Positions 39,390-47,308 of a DNA stretch of 64,000 nucleotides are shown here, piece after piece. This stretch comes from JAFGOG01 sp034429215 (lineage in GTDB: Bacteria > Chloroflexota > Anaerolineae > JAAYZQ01). The position numbers and the translations under genes were made by a program. Every line of letters begins with the position of its first letter. Within the stretch, counting starts at the first letter, position 1. The stretch is taken from positions 5,739 through 69,738 of the forward strand of contig DAOUGI010000039.1 in assembly GCA_034429215.1 (NCBI GenBank). The letters run 5' to 3'. Under the pieces are notes generated by a model. That model was not told where the DNA came from. It was given only the letters and a program-made list of their open reading frames with translations, and searched no databases.

Positions 39390-40307
39390 CTAGACCGGCT
39401 TGGCAAACCACACCGTCGAGGATTCCACCCGAAACCCCACCGCCTGTGCCGCTCGCTGCATCTTTTCGTTCTCGCTGCTCGTCCCCATGATCGCGGTGTC
39501 CACCCCGCGCTCCCGGAGCAGCCGCAGCCCGGTCAGCAGCAGCGCCTTGGCCAGCCCGCGTCCCTGGTACTGTGGATGGGTCGCCACGGGGTCGGTGTAC
39601 CCTTCATTTCGTCCCGTTTGTGCGTTCTCCTCCCGAAAGATCTGGCCCATGCAATAGGCTGCCAGCCGGCCGTCGGGCCCGGTCATCACCAGGTCCAGAT
39701 CCGGGCTATAGTCCGTGCCGCTCATCATCGCCAGGCGCTCTTCGACCGTCATGTGCTCTGTCCCGAACGCGGCCCGGTGGAGCCGGACCCAATCCTCCAC
39801 TTCCTCGCGCCCCTTCAGGGCGCGGATCTCAAAGCCGGCCGGCAGGGTTGGCGCCGGGATCGGCTCGCGCAAAGGCCGGGTCAGGTGCAGGCTGCGCACG
39901 GCCTGTTTGACAAACCCATGCCGCTCCAACAGGGCGACGCGGTCGGCATCCTCCTCGCGGCAGTTGGCATCCAGGGTCGGCGGTTCTTCTCCCTCGTGCG
40001 GCGCGCGCCTGATGCACTCTACTCCCCAGCCGACCATCTCTGCCTCAAGATCGGAATCGGCCTGCCGGTACTCGAACAGAAGGTTGTTGAACGGGTCCAC
40101 CAACACAAAAGCAATGGTCCGACCTTCTTCGAGCCACAGCCGCGTGTTGGCCTGGTTGGCCGGCAGGCACAGCAGCTCGCGCAGGTCGGCCGGGCTTGGA
40201 TAACCGCCGATCCGTTCAGGTGGCCGGACCCTGGACAGCAGGTCAAGGATCAGGCGCAGATCGTCCGCACCGGCATAAACGCGACTGGTCATTGTCTTCA
40301 ATCTCAT
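39390..40307 (-). CDS. Tandem-GNAT acetyltransferase
   Basis: The 305-residue product has a degenerate N-terminal GNAT domain and a C-terminal active-looking one (DGRLAAYCMGQIF...GYTDPVATHPQYQGRGLAKALLLTGLRLL). The double-domain layout is like mycothiol synthase (MshD), but the substrate is not evident. AGGAGGTGA precedes the ATG. It lies 7 nt after the response regulator gene, so it may be an output or a co-expressed gene of that system. Confidence 0.83.
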   Translation of the reverse strand: MRLKTMTSRVYAGADDLRLILDLLSRVRPPERIGGYPSPADLRELLCLPANQANTRLWLEEGRTIAFVLVDPFNNLLFEYRQADSDLEAEMVGWGVECIRRAPHEGEEPPTLDANCREEDADRVALLERHGFVKQAVRSLHLTRPLREPIPAPTLPAGFEIRALKGREEVEDWVRLHRAAFGTEHMTVEERLAMMSGTDYSPDLDLVMTGPDGRLAAYCMGQIFREENAQTGRNEGYTDPVATHPQYQGRGLAKALLLTGLRLLRERGVDTAIMGTSSENEKMQRAAQAVGFRVESSTVWFAKPV

Positions 40308-40314
40308 TCACCTC

Positions 40315-41001
40315 CTACAGCTCCACCAACCCCCGCCGCAGCGCCGTGACCACCGCGTGGGTCCGGTCGTTGGCCTGTAGCTTGGCGATGATGGCGCTCA
40401 CATAGTTCTTGACCGTCCCCTCGGTCAGGTGCAGCCGCGCCCCGATCTCCTTGTTCGACAGCCCTTCGACCAGCAGCCGCATCACCTCCTCCTCCCGTGG
40501 GGTGAGCGGCTCGGCCTCCGGCTCGTGGTCGAGCCCATCCTCAGCCGCGGCGAGCTGGGCAGGAGCCTGGCTTGCCAGCCGCTGGAACTCGTCCAGCACC
40601 TTGCGCGCCACGCTGGGGTCCAACTGCGACTCGCCCTGCACCACGCCCCGGATCGCCTCGGCCAGCGTCTCGCCGGCAGCATCCTTCAACAGGTAACCCT
40701 GCGCCCCGGCCTTGATCCCCTCGAAAACCAGGTCGTCGGCGTCGTACGTGGTCAGGATGATCACCCGGATCTCGGGCCGCGCCGCGCGGATCCGCCGCGT
40801 GGCCGGGATGCCGCCCAGGTGGGGCATCTTCAAGTCCATCAGGATCACGTCAGGCCGCAGCGCCTCCGCCAGGGCCACCGCCTCCTCGCCGTCGCCGGCC
40901 TGGCCGGCCACTTCGATCCCCGGCGCATATTTCAGGATCGTCGCCAGCCCCTGGCGGACAATCTCCTGGTCATCGACGAGCAGAACGCGGATCGGATCCA
41001 T
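40315..41001 (-). CDS. NarL/LuxR-type response regulator
   Basis: The 228-residue product has a receiver domain (DD10-11, phosphorylation site D56 in ILMDLKMP, K near 105 in LLKDAAG). A linker and a LuxR helix-turn-helix (LTPREEEVMRLLVEGLSNKEIGARLHLTEGTVKNYVSAI) follow. The histidine kinase gene lies 6 nt upstream, so they form one two-component system. Confidence 0.93.
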   Translation of the reverse strand: MDPIRVLLVDDQEIVRQGLATILKYAPGIEVAGQAGDGEEAVALAEALRPDVILMDLKMPHLGGIPATRRIRAARPEIRVIILTTYDADDLVFEGIKAGAQGYLLKDAAGETLAEAIRGVVQGESQLDPSVARKVLDEFQRLASQAPAQLAAAEDGLDHEPEAEPLTPREEEVMRLLVEGLSNKEIGARLHLTEGTVKNYVSAIIAKLQANDRTHAVVTALRRGLVEL

Positions 41002-41007
41002 CCCCCA

Positions 41008-42261
41008 TCACCTCGGTATGGTGCACCACACCCTGGTCCCGCCGGCCGGCCTGCTGCTGATCTCCAGCGTCGCCCCGATCATTGCCGCCCGTTCCTGCAT
41101 TCCGGTCAGCCCGTAGCGGTCCGCATCGACGGCGGCCGGGTCAAAGCCGACGCCGTCGTCCCGGACCTCCAGGTCGATCCGGTCGCTGCCAAAGGCCAGT
41201 CGGACGGTCACCTTCTGGGCGGCGGCGTGCAGCTCCACGTTGATCAGCGCCTCTTCGGCGATGCGGAACAGGGCCTGGGCCTCTTGGCCGGTCAGTTCCG
41301 GCTCCTGGCCGGCCACGCTCAGGTCGGCCTGGATGCCGGTCCGCGCCTGGAACGGCTTGAGCATGTCCCGGATCGCGCCAACCAGGCCCAGCGTTTCCAG
41401 CCGATCGGTGCGCAGCGCCTGGATCGCTTTTCTCGAATCGTCGAGGCCGCTCCGGGCCAGGTGCAGCAGGTCGTCCACCGTTCCTTCCGCTGCCCCGGGG
41501 TCGTGAGCAAGCAGCGTGCGCAGTGCCTCCAGTTGCACGGCGATCGCCGCCAGCGAATGGGCCAGCGTGTCGTGCAGGTCGCGGGCCAGCCGGTTCCGCT
41601 CGTGGCTGACCGCCAATTGCTCCACCGTGGCCGCGTGCCGCCCCAGCCGTGCGTAGGCGGCTTGCAGCTCGGCGTGCTGCCGCCGCTCGCGCTGGGCCAG
41701 GATGCTGACCATCAGCGGCACGGCATACAGCAGCACGATGCGCAGGAATAGCCCCAGGAAATAGCTCCTGGTGAGAATATCCTGCTGCAGCCCCCACGAG
41801 CCGATGCCCAGGTGCAGCACCGTCGCCCAGGTGCTGCCCCACAGCGCCCCCTGCCGCCCATAGCCCCACGCCAGCAGGACCAGGGGGATGAGCAGGAAGA
41901 AAAAGGGCTCCACCACCGGCTCGTTCAACATGTGCTCGGCCAGCGGGCCAGACAGGTTCAGGTGCGACATCCAGAACCCGCGCAGGTTGAAAAACGCCGA
42001 GGCCGATTCCAGGCTCTCGATCAGCACGTCCAGCCCCAGCCCTACGGCCAGGAAGCGGCGGCCCAGCGCCCGTTCCAGCCAGGGGGGCAGCACCAGTAGG
42101 GACAGCAGCAGCGTCGGGCCGGCTCGCAGCAGCAGCCCCAGCCGGGCCGGCCCCCCAAAGCCCAGGATCGTCAGGAAGCTCAGTACCACGAAGGCCAGTT
42201 TGATGGCCAGCACCAGGCGAAAGATGCGCAGCGCGTCCTGCTTGGCCCACGATTGATCCAT
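41008..42261 (-). CDS. Membrane sensor histidine kinase, NarX/LiaS type
   Basis: The 417-residue product has five or six N-terminal spans (about 10-190), then a coiled segment, the HisKA_3 helix with phospho-acceptor H230 (RNRLARDLHDTLAHSLAAI), and an HATPase domain (RIAEEALINVELHAAAQ, VRDDGVGFDPAAV). It is the partner of the adjacent NarL-type regulator. The start ATG lies at the predicted transcription start, so the mRNA may be leaderless. Confidence 0.9.
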   Translation of the reverse strand: MDQSWAKQDALRIFRLVLAIKLAFVVLSFLTILGFGGPARLGLLLRAGPTLLLSLLVLPPWLERALGRRFLAVGLGLDVLIESLESASAFFNLRGFWMSHLNLSGPLAEHMLNEPVVEPFFFLLIPLVLLAWGYGRQGALWGSTWATVLHLGIGSWGLQQDILTRSYFLGLFLRIVLLYAVPLMVSILAQRERRQHAELQAAYARLGRHAATVEQLAVSHERNRLARDLHDTLAHSLAAIAVQLEALRTLLAHDPGAAEGTVDDLLHLARSGLDDSRKAIQALRTDRLETLGLVGAIRDMLKPFQARTGIQADLSVAGQEPELTGQEAQALFRIAEEALINVELHAAAQKVTVRLAFGSDRIDLEVRDDGVGFDPAAVDADRYGLTGMQERAAMIGATLEISSRPAGGTRVWCTIPR

Positions 42262-42267
42262 GGTGTT

Positions 42268-42296
42268 AGTATACCGTAAATCCCCAAATCGGCCAA
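42268..42296 (-). promoter_or_regulatory. Promoter of the kinase-regulator operon, apparently leaderless
   Basis: On the minus strand TTGGCC (42291-42296) and TATACT (42268-42273) are 17 bp apart. Six bases (AACACC) separate the -10 box from the ATG at 42261. Confidence 0.5.
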
Positions 42297-42350
42297 GGAC
42301 CTGGCCGGTAGGGGCGATCCCTGCAAGCCCCCTTCTTGGGGGTGGTTGCC

Positions 42351-43571
42351 CTATTCATACCGCAGCGCGTCAATCGGGTTCAACCTGGCCGCGCGCAGGG
42401 CCGGGTAGGTGCCAAAGATCAGGCCGATGGCGCTGGCTACACCGACGGCCAAGAGCACCACGCCCGGCGTCACCTGGGTCGTCAGTTGATCGGAGAGGTT
42501 AGAGATGAGCGAGGCCCCGGTAATGCCGAGGAGGATGCCGAGCACACCCCCGACAAAGCTCAGAACGATCGCCTCGAGCAGGAATTGGATGAGGATGTCG
42601 CGGCGGGTGGCGCCCACCGACTTGCGGATGCCAACTTCGTGGGTCCGCTCGGTGACCGACACGAGCATGATGTTCATGATGCCGATGCCGCCCACCAGCA
42701 GGCTGATCCCGGCGATCGCCCCCAGAAAGATGGTCAGGATGCCGGTAATCGCGCCGGCGATGTCCAGGATCGCCTGCTGGCTGGTGACCTGAAAGTCGTC
42801 GGGTGCGTCGGACGCCAGGTTGTGACGCTCGCGGAGCAGGCTCGTGATCTGCTTGATGGCAGCGTCCACCTGGCTGTCGTCGGCCACGCTGGCATAGATG
42901 GCCGCCACCGGCTGCTCGCCCGATAGGGTGCGCTGGGTGAAAAAGCGCGACTGGGCCGTGGTCAGCGGCACATAGACGCTGTCGTCCTCGTTGCCAAGAC
43001 CGCCCTGTTCCTTCAGCACGCCCACTACCTCGAACTGCACGCCGTCAATGGTGATCGTCTGACCCACCGGATAGTCGCCGTCGGCAAACAGCTCGCTATA
43101 AGCTGCCCAGCCGAGCACCGCCACCCGCGCCTGGTCGGCCAGGTCGGCTTCTGTCAGCAGGCCGCCCAGGATCACCTCCAGGTTGCGCACCCTGGCGTGC
43201 TGGCTGTTGGTGCCGGTGACGGTCAGGTTCGTGGCATTCTCGCCGTAGGCCACTTGCAGTGAGCCGTTCAATACCGGAGCCACGGCCACCAACGACGGGG
43301 CGTTGAACGGGTCGGTCAGGGCCTCAGCATCGGCTGAGGTCACGTAGGCCGGCCGGGTCGAGTCCTCCGGTCGGTCGGCGGTGATGAACACCATGTTCGA
43401 GCCGATGCTCTCGATCTGGCCGGTGATGCTCTCCTGCACCCCCTGGCCTACCGACAGCAGTGTCACCACCGACCCCACGCCGATGATGATGCCCAGCATC
43501 GTCAGGATCGCCCGCATTTTGTTCGTCGCCAGGCCGGTGACGGCCGTGCGAAGGCTTTCGAGAATGTTCAT
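42351..43571 (-). CDS. MacB-like ABC transporter permease
   Basis: The 406-residue product has the MacB/FtsX layout. An N-terminal span (NKMRAILTMLGIIIGVGSVVTLLSVGQGV) is followed by a large extracytoplasmic domain (about 50-280) and three C-terminal spans (GIMNIMLVSVTERTHEVGIRKSVGATRRDILIQFLLEA is the coupling segment). It works with the ATPase and adaptor encoded upstream to expel or act on extracytoplasmic substrates. ATGA overlap with the ATPase gene. Confidence 0.9.
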   Translation of the reverse strand: MNILESLRTAVTGLATNKMRAILTMLGIIIGVGSVVTLLSVGQGVQESITGQIESIGSNMVFITADRPEDSTRPAYVTSADAEALTDPFNAPSLVAVAPVLNGSLQVAYGENATNLTVTGTNSQHARVRNLEVILGGLLTEADLADQARVAVLGWAAYSELFADGDYPVGQTITIDGVQFEVVGVLKEQGGLGNEDDSVYVPLTTAQSRFFTQRTLSGEQPVAAIYASVADDSQVDAAIKQITSLLRERHNLASDAPDDFQVTSQQAILDIAGAITGILTIFLGAIAGISLLVGGIGIMNIMLVSVTERTHEVGIRKSVGATRRDILIQFLLEAIVLSFVGGVLGILLGITGASLISNLSDQLTTQVTPGVVLLAVGVASAIGLIFGTYPALRAARLNPIDALRYE

Positions 43572-44245
43572 TGCAGCATCTCGTCCTTTTCGATCAGCCC
43601 ATCCCGCAGGCGGACGATGCGCCGGCTCACCGCGGCGATGTCCGGATCGTGCGTTACAAACACCACCGTGATGCCCTGCGTGTTGAGCTGCTGAAAAATG
43701 CGCAGGATCTCCTCGCCCGATTTCGAGTCCAGGTTGCCCGTTGGCTCGTCGGCCAGGATGATGCTGGGCTGGTTGACCAGCGCCCGCGCGATGGCCACCC
43801 GCTGCTGCTGGCCGCCCGACAGCTCGTCGGGCCGGTGCCCCACCCGCTCGCTCAACCCCACCGTCTCCAGTGCCTCCCGCGCCCGCCGGCGGCGCTCGCC
43901 CGGCATGACCCCGGCATAGACCAGCGGTAGCTCCACCTGGCGCAGCGCTGTGGTCCGCGGCAGCAGGTTGAACTGCTGGAACACGAACCCCAGCTCGCGG
44001 CCGCGGATGCGCGCCAATTGCCGGTCGCTCAGTTGGCTCACGTCGCGCCCGTTCAGCAGATAGCTGCCCGAGGTGGGCGAATCGAGGCAGCCCAGCACGT
44101 TCATCAGGGTCGACTTGCCCGAGCCCGAGGCGCCCATGATGCTCAGGAACTCGCCCTTTTCCACCCGGAGCGACACGCCGCGCAGGGCATGGACGTCCAC
44201 CTCACCCATCCGATAGACCTTGGTCACGTCCTTCACTTCAATCAT
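43568..44245 (-). CDS. MacB/LolD-type ABC transporter ATPase
   Basis: The 225-residue ATPase has Walker A GASGSGKST (about 34-42), the Q-loop FVFQQFNLLPR, signature LSGGQQQRVAIARAL, Walker B IILADEPTGNLDS and the H-loop FVTHDPD. Length and motifs match the LolD/MacB class. ATGA overlaps join it to the adaptor and permease genes. Confidence 0.93.
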   Translation of the reverse strand: MIEVKDVTKVYRMGEVDVHALRGVSLRVEKGEFLSIMGASGSGKSTLMNVLGCLDSPTSGSYLLNGRDVSQLSDRQLARIRGRELGFVFQQFNLLPRTTALRQVELPLVYAGVMPGERRRRAREALETVGLSERVGHRPDELSGGQQQRVAIARALVNQPSIILADEPTGNLDSKSGEEILRIFQQLNTQGITVVFVTHDPDIAAVSRRIVRLRDGLIEKDEMLQ

Positions 44246-45819
44246 GGCCGTATACCTCCACCCCCGCCGCCGAACATCCCAAAACCTTGGTTCTGATCCG
44301 TGGACGTCTGGACCTGCGGCAGAACCAGCACATCGCCCTCGCTGACGCCCTCCACGATCTGCGTCTGGGTGCCGTCGCGCAGGCCGATCTTTACCTCGAC
44401 CGTCTCGGTTGCCCCCAGGGCGCGCTGGAGCGTCACATAATAGCGGCCCGCCTCACGGTCGGCGGTGATGGCCCGGTTGGGCGCCAGCAGAGCATCGTCG
44501 GCGCGGGCCGCCACGATCGACACTTCGGAAGTCATCCCCAGCCGGACGGGCAGCGCCCCCACTGCAAAGGCGATGCGGGCGTCGTACGCCTGCGCGCCGC
44601 CGACGGTGGTCGCCGTGGGCGCAATGTGGGCCAGCGTGCCGTCCACCGTCTGCCCGCTGAGCGCGCTAAAGCGCAGGTGCACCGTCTGCCCCTCGGCGAG
44701 CTGGCCCACATCCACCTCATCCACCTGGATATCCACGAACAGGGCCGTGGTGTTGTCCAGGACAAAGGCCGGCGAGCCGGGCGAGCCCCACTCGCCCGGC
44801 TCCACGTTCACCGCCACTACAGTGCTGTCGAATGGCGCCTTGAGCACCGCCTTGTCGAGCTGCGATTGGGCCTCCTGGAGCGACACCTGCGCCTGGTCCA
44901 CGCTGGCCTGCGCCACGGCCACGTCGTCGGCATTGGGCTGCGCCTCTAGCTGGGCGAGCTGCGCCTTGGCCTGGGCCACCTGGGCTGCGGCCGCGGCCAG
45001 CTCGCTGGGGGTGGGACTCGTCTTGAGCTGGGCCAGTGAGGCTTCGGCCTGCCGCACCTGGGCTCGGGCCGCGGCCAGCTCGCGGGCGGTGGGATGGTTC
45101 TTCGCCGCGTTGTAGGCGGCCTTGGCCCGCTCGTACTCGATGGTGGCCGCCTGGAGGTTGAGCGCCTCGGACCGCATGGCGATATCGGCCCTGTCCTTGA
45201 CCCGGTCATAGGCTGCCTGCGCCTGCTGGAGCGACGCCTCGGCGTTGTCCAGCGCTGCCTGGACCGAGGCCAGGTCGGCCGCCGTCGGCCCGGCCTTGAC
45301 CTCGTCATAGCTTGCCTTCGCGCTGTCCAACGATGCCTGGGCCGAGGCGAGGTCCTCCTTGGTCGGTCCGGCTTTGGTCCGGTCATAGCTGGCCTGGGCG
45401 CTGGCGAGCGATGCCTGGGCCGAGGCCAGATCCTCAGCGCTGACCGGCTCCTGCGCCTGGCGCAAACGGGCCTGCGCCGAGGCGAGGCTGGCCTGGGCCT
45501 GCGCTATCTGGAACTGGAGTGAGGTAGTGTCCAGCTCGGCCAGCGTGTCGCCGGCCTGCACCTGCTGGCCCTCCTGCACCAGGACCTGCGCAATACGGCC
45601 GCTGGATTCGAACGAAAGCGTCACCTCGCTCTGTGGGGCTACGTTGCCCGTGGCGCTGACCGTCTGCTCGATGCTGCCCCGGCTGACGACCGCCGTCGAG
45701 GTCGCCGCTGCGCCGTCGGCCGCGGCAGGCGGCCTGGGCCCCAGCACAAAAAAGGCAATGACCCCGATCACGCAGGCGGCAACGATCAAGATGCCCCCGA
45801 TCCTCAAGACTTTTTTCAT
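44242..45819 (-). CDS. HlyD/MacA-type membrane fusion protein with long coiled-coil
   Basis: The 525-residue adaptor has one N-terminal span (VLRIGGILIVAACVIGVIAFFVLG), a lipoyl half-site (GNVAPQSEVTLSFESSGRIAQVLVQEGQQVQAGDTLAELD), and then a long helical hairpin. The hairpin contains direct repeats such as EDLASAQASLASAQASYDR and EDLASAQASLDSAKASYDE (about 135-330). The second lipoyl half (LDKAVLKAPFDSTVVAVNVEPG) and beta-barrel domains follow. GGAGGGAAGG marks the start. The tail is glycine-rich (GFGMFGGGGGG). It is the first gene of the three-gene export operon. Confidence 0.88.
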   Translation of the reverse strand: MKKVLRIGGILIVAACVIGVIAFFVLGPRPPAAADGAAATSTAVVSRGSIEQTVSATGNVAPQSEVTLSFESSGRIAQVLVQEGQQVQAGDTLAELDTTSLQFQIAQAQASLASAQARLRQAQEPVSAEDLASAQASLASAQASYDRTKAGPTKEDLASAQASLDSAKASYDEVKAGPTAADLASVQAALDNAEASLQQAQAAYDRVKDRADIAMRSEALNLQAATIEYERAKAAYNAAKNHPTARELAAARAQVRQAEASLAQLKTSPTPSELAAAAAQVAQAKAQLAQLEAQPNADDVAVAQASVDQAQVSLQEAQSQLDKAVLKAPFDSTVVAVNVEPGEWGSPGSPAFVLDNTTALFVDIQVDEVDVGQLAEGQTVHLRFSALSGQTVDGTLAHIAPTATTVGGAQAYDARIAFAVGALPVRLGMTSEVSIVAARADDALLAPNRAITADREAGRYYVTLQRALGATETVEVKIGLRDGTQTQIVEGVSEGDVLVLPQVQTSTDQNQGFGMFGGGGGGIRP

Positions 45820-45839
45820 TTCACCTTCCCTCCACACGC

Positions 45840-45925
45840 CAAGAATACAGCAGAGGCGGCTCCCACGCCGCCGGTTGCTTGCATCAATGGCGCCTCTGCC
45901 GGGCGTGGGAGCCCGGCCTGCTAAT
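45840..45925. repeat. Repeat-like inverted GC segments upstream of the export operon
   Basis: GCGGCTCCCACGCCGC is shared with 29758-29773, and GGGCGTGGGAGCCCGG lies in inverse orientation about 30 bp later. The two may pair in RNA within the adaptor-gene leader. This looks like part of a dispersed repeat family. Confidence 0.4.
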
Positions 45926-45942
45926 TTCCAAAGACCTTGAAT

Positions 45943-45970
45943 ATCATACCAGGCAACAGCCATCTGCAAA
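45943..45970 (-). promoter_or_regulatory. Probable promoter of the export operon
   Basis: On the minus strand TTTGCA (45965-45970) and TATGAT (45943-45948) are 16 bp apart. Just upstream, GTCAC...GTGAC (about 45980-46005) forms a palindrome that could be an operator. No gene is supported from 45820 to 46230. Confidence 0.45.
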
Positions 45971-46230
45971 AGTGCTGTCCGTCACTTCCCGGACCGTGAC
46001 AAAAGTCATGGGTTGACAGAAGGCCGCTGCGCGGTTACAATGATTCTTTGATGGCGGTGCTCGATATTGCGTTGAGCTGCTGGTGCGGCGAGGCACAGTG
46101 CTGGCGCGACAAGACAGGTTTTTAGATCCCAGATAAGAACTATGCCCACAGTACGCATGTATGAAGGCGATGCAGAGATCGAATCCATCTTGGCGGAGGC
46201 CCGGTTAATTACCAAGACAGACCTGGGGTG

Positions 46231-46323
46231 GATCTTCTCGAAATTGCCTGCGGCGCGGATGAGCGAACGGTTGTCGGCTGGCAAGGGTGCTCGGGCAAGC
46301 ATTGCCAGTGGGTACACGAGCTG
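46231..46323 (+). mobile_element. Possible transposase remnant
   Basis: One frame gives LLEIACGADERTVVGWQGC then SGKHCQWVHEL. This resembles the helix-turn-helix part of IS1-like transposases (ACGxDERTVxxW...HCxxVH). No catalytic part or terminal repeats are visible. The match is from memory of the pattern and needs a search. Confidence 0.3.
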
Positions 46324-46410
46324 ATATCTCTCAAGAATGCATTCTCTGCATGGATCTGTGCTGGGGCTCCCGCAAGGTAGGTAGAGTGTCTGGCTACACG
46401 GAGGTGAACC

Positions 46411-47124
46411 ATGATCTCACGCCGAGAGTTTGAGCGCGAGAGAACGGAATCTTTCGCACTGAATTTGTTCTGGGCTCTTGAGTCGTGGACTGATTCTATC
46501 AAGCGTAGGGAAGATGACGATGACTTACCCGAAGACAGGCCAAAGCTAGAGAGAGCGCTTCGGCATGGATTCTTTATGCGTGTTAGCCAGTTGTTATGGA
46601 TAGTAGACAAAAACTATCGAAGGTTGTACGCGCATTCAGTTACTTACGAACAGGCAGAGTTAGAAGAGGTTCATCTGAATGATAGAATAGGCCAGGCAAT
46701 CGATTATACCCGCCCGTTCTTCGACATCATGGGCTCTAGCATCGCAGTTTCAGACTCTCCTCGAGTCGCCGTCAAAGCTGAGAAAGCGACAAGCGATTGG
46801 CTCTTTACGTTCGTGACTTGGTGGATCCTCGATGCATGGCCTGATGGCCAGATTACGGTAGATTTCATCGCTGATGAAGAGAAAGTACGAATCATCTTTC
46901 AGGATCCTAACCGAGTGTACCATTCCGGAGATCATCAAACGAGATCCCACGGCAACTTGGATCTTTGGGCTTGCCTCATCGAGCATTTGGCTGTCGTTGA
47001 GTATCATGGCTGGTGTGTCTTTCCAAGCGGAAAAGGAGCAGCAGGTAGGCTTGAAATTATCTTACCCCTGCGTCCTCCCACGGCGGAGGAATTGGATAGC
47101 CCGCTGCCCACCTGGATACAATGA
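46411..47124 (+). CDS. Protein of unknown function, possibly a degenerate GHKL ATPase-like domain
   Basis: The 237-residue product (MISRREFERERTESFALNLF...) has a charged helical N-terminal half and a C-terminal half whose strands (WPDGQITVDFIADEEKVRIIFQDPN; GRLEIILPL) recall histidine-kinase ATPase domains. The G boxes are not clear. The gene is visibly richer in A and T than its neighbours, and its codon use differs, which points to acquisition. CACGGAGGTGAACC is a strong ribosome site, so it is probably expressed. Confidence 0.6.
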   Translation: MISRREFERERTESFALNLFWALESWTDSIKRREDDDDLPEDRPKLERALRHGFFMRVSQLLWIVDKNYRRLYAHSVTYEQAELEEVHLNDRIGQAIDYTRPFFDIMGSSIAVSDSPRVAVKAEKATSDWLFTFVTWWILDAWPDGQITVDFIADEEKVRIIFQDPNRVYHSGDHQTRSHGNLDLWACLIEHLAVVEYHGWCVFPSGKGAAGRLEIILPLRPPTAEELDSPLPTWIQ

Positions 47125-47128
47125 ATCA

Positions 47129-47305
47129 ATGCAAGTCTCTGCTACAGACCCTTTTGGGAATCCGCAAATGGCCTGGGCTCCAGTTTCTTTGCTTATTATG
47201 GAGCTGATGGACAAATACTTGGAGCATTGGGAACAACAAGTAGATTTAGAAAGGATGCAATGTGGCTTTTGGCACTCGAAAGCATACGGTCAGGAATTGG
47301 GATAG
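47129..47305 (+). CDS. Small unknown protein
   Basis: The 58-residue frame MQVSATDPFGNPQMAWAPVS... starts 5 nt after the preceding gene. It has the same A/T-rich codon use and ends just before the glycosidase-like gene. No motif is recognised and the ribosome site is weak. Confidence 0.35.
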   Translation: MQVSATDPFGNPQMAWAPVSLLIMELMDKYLEHWEQQVDLERMQCGFWHSKAYGQELG

Positions 47306-47308
47306 GGA

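Noticed and set aside
46142..46324. 60-codon gene MPTVRMYEG...
   Set aside because: It overlaps a frame with transposase-like sequence, has no ribosome site and no recognisable motif.
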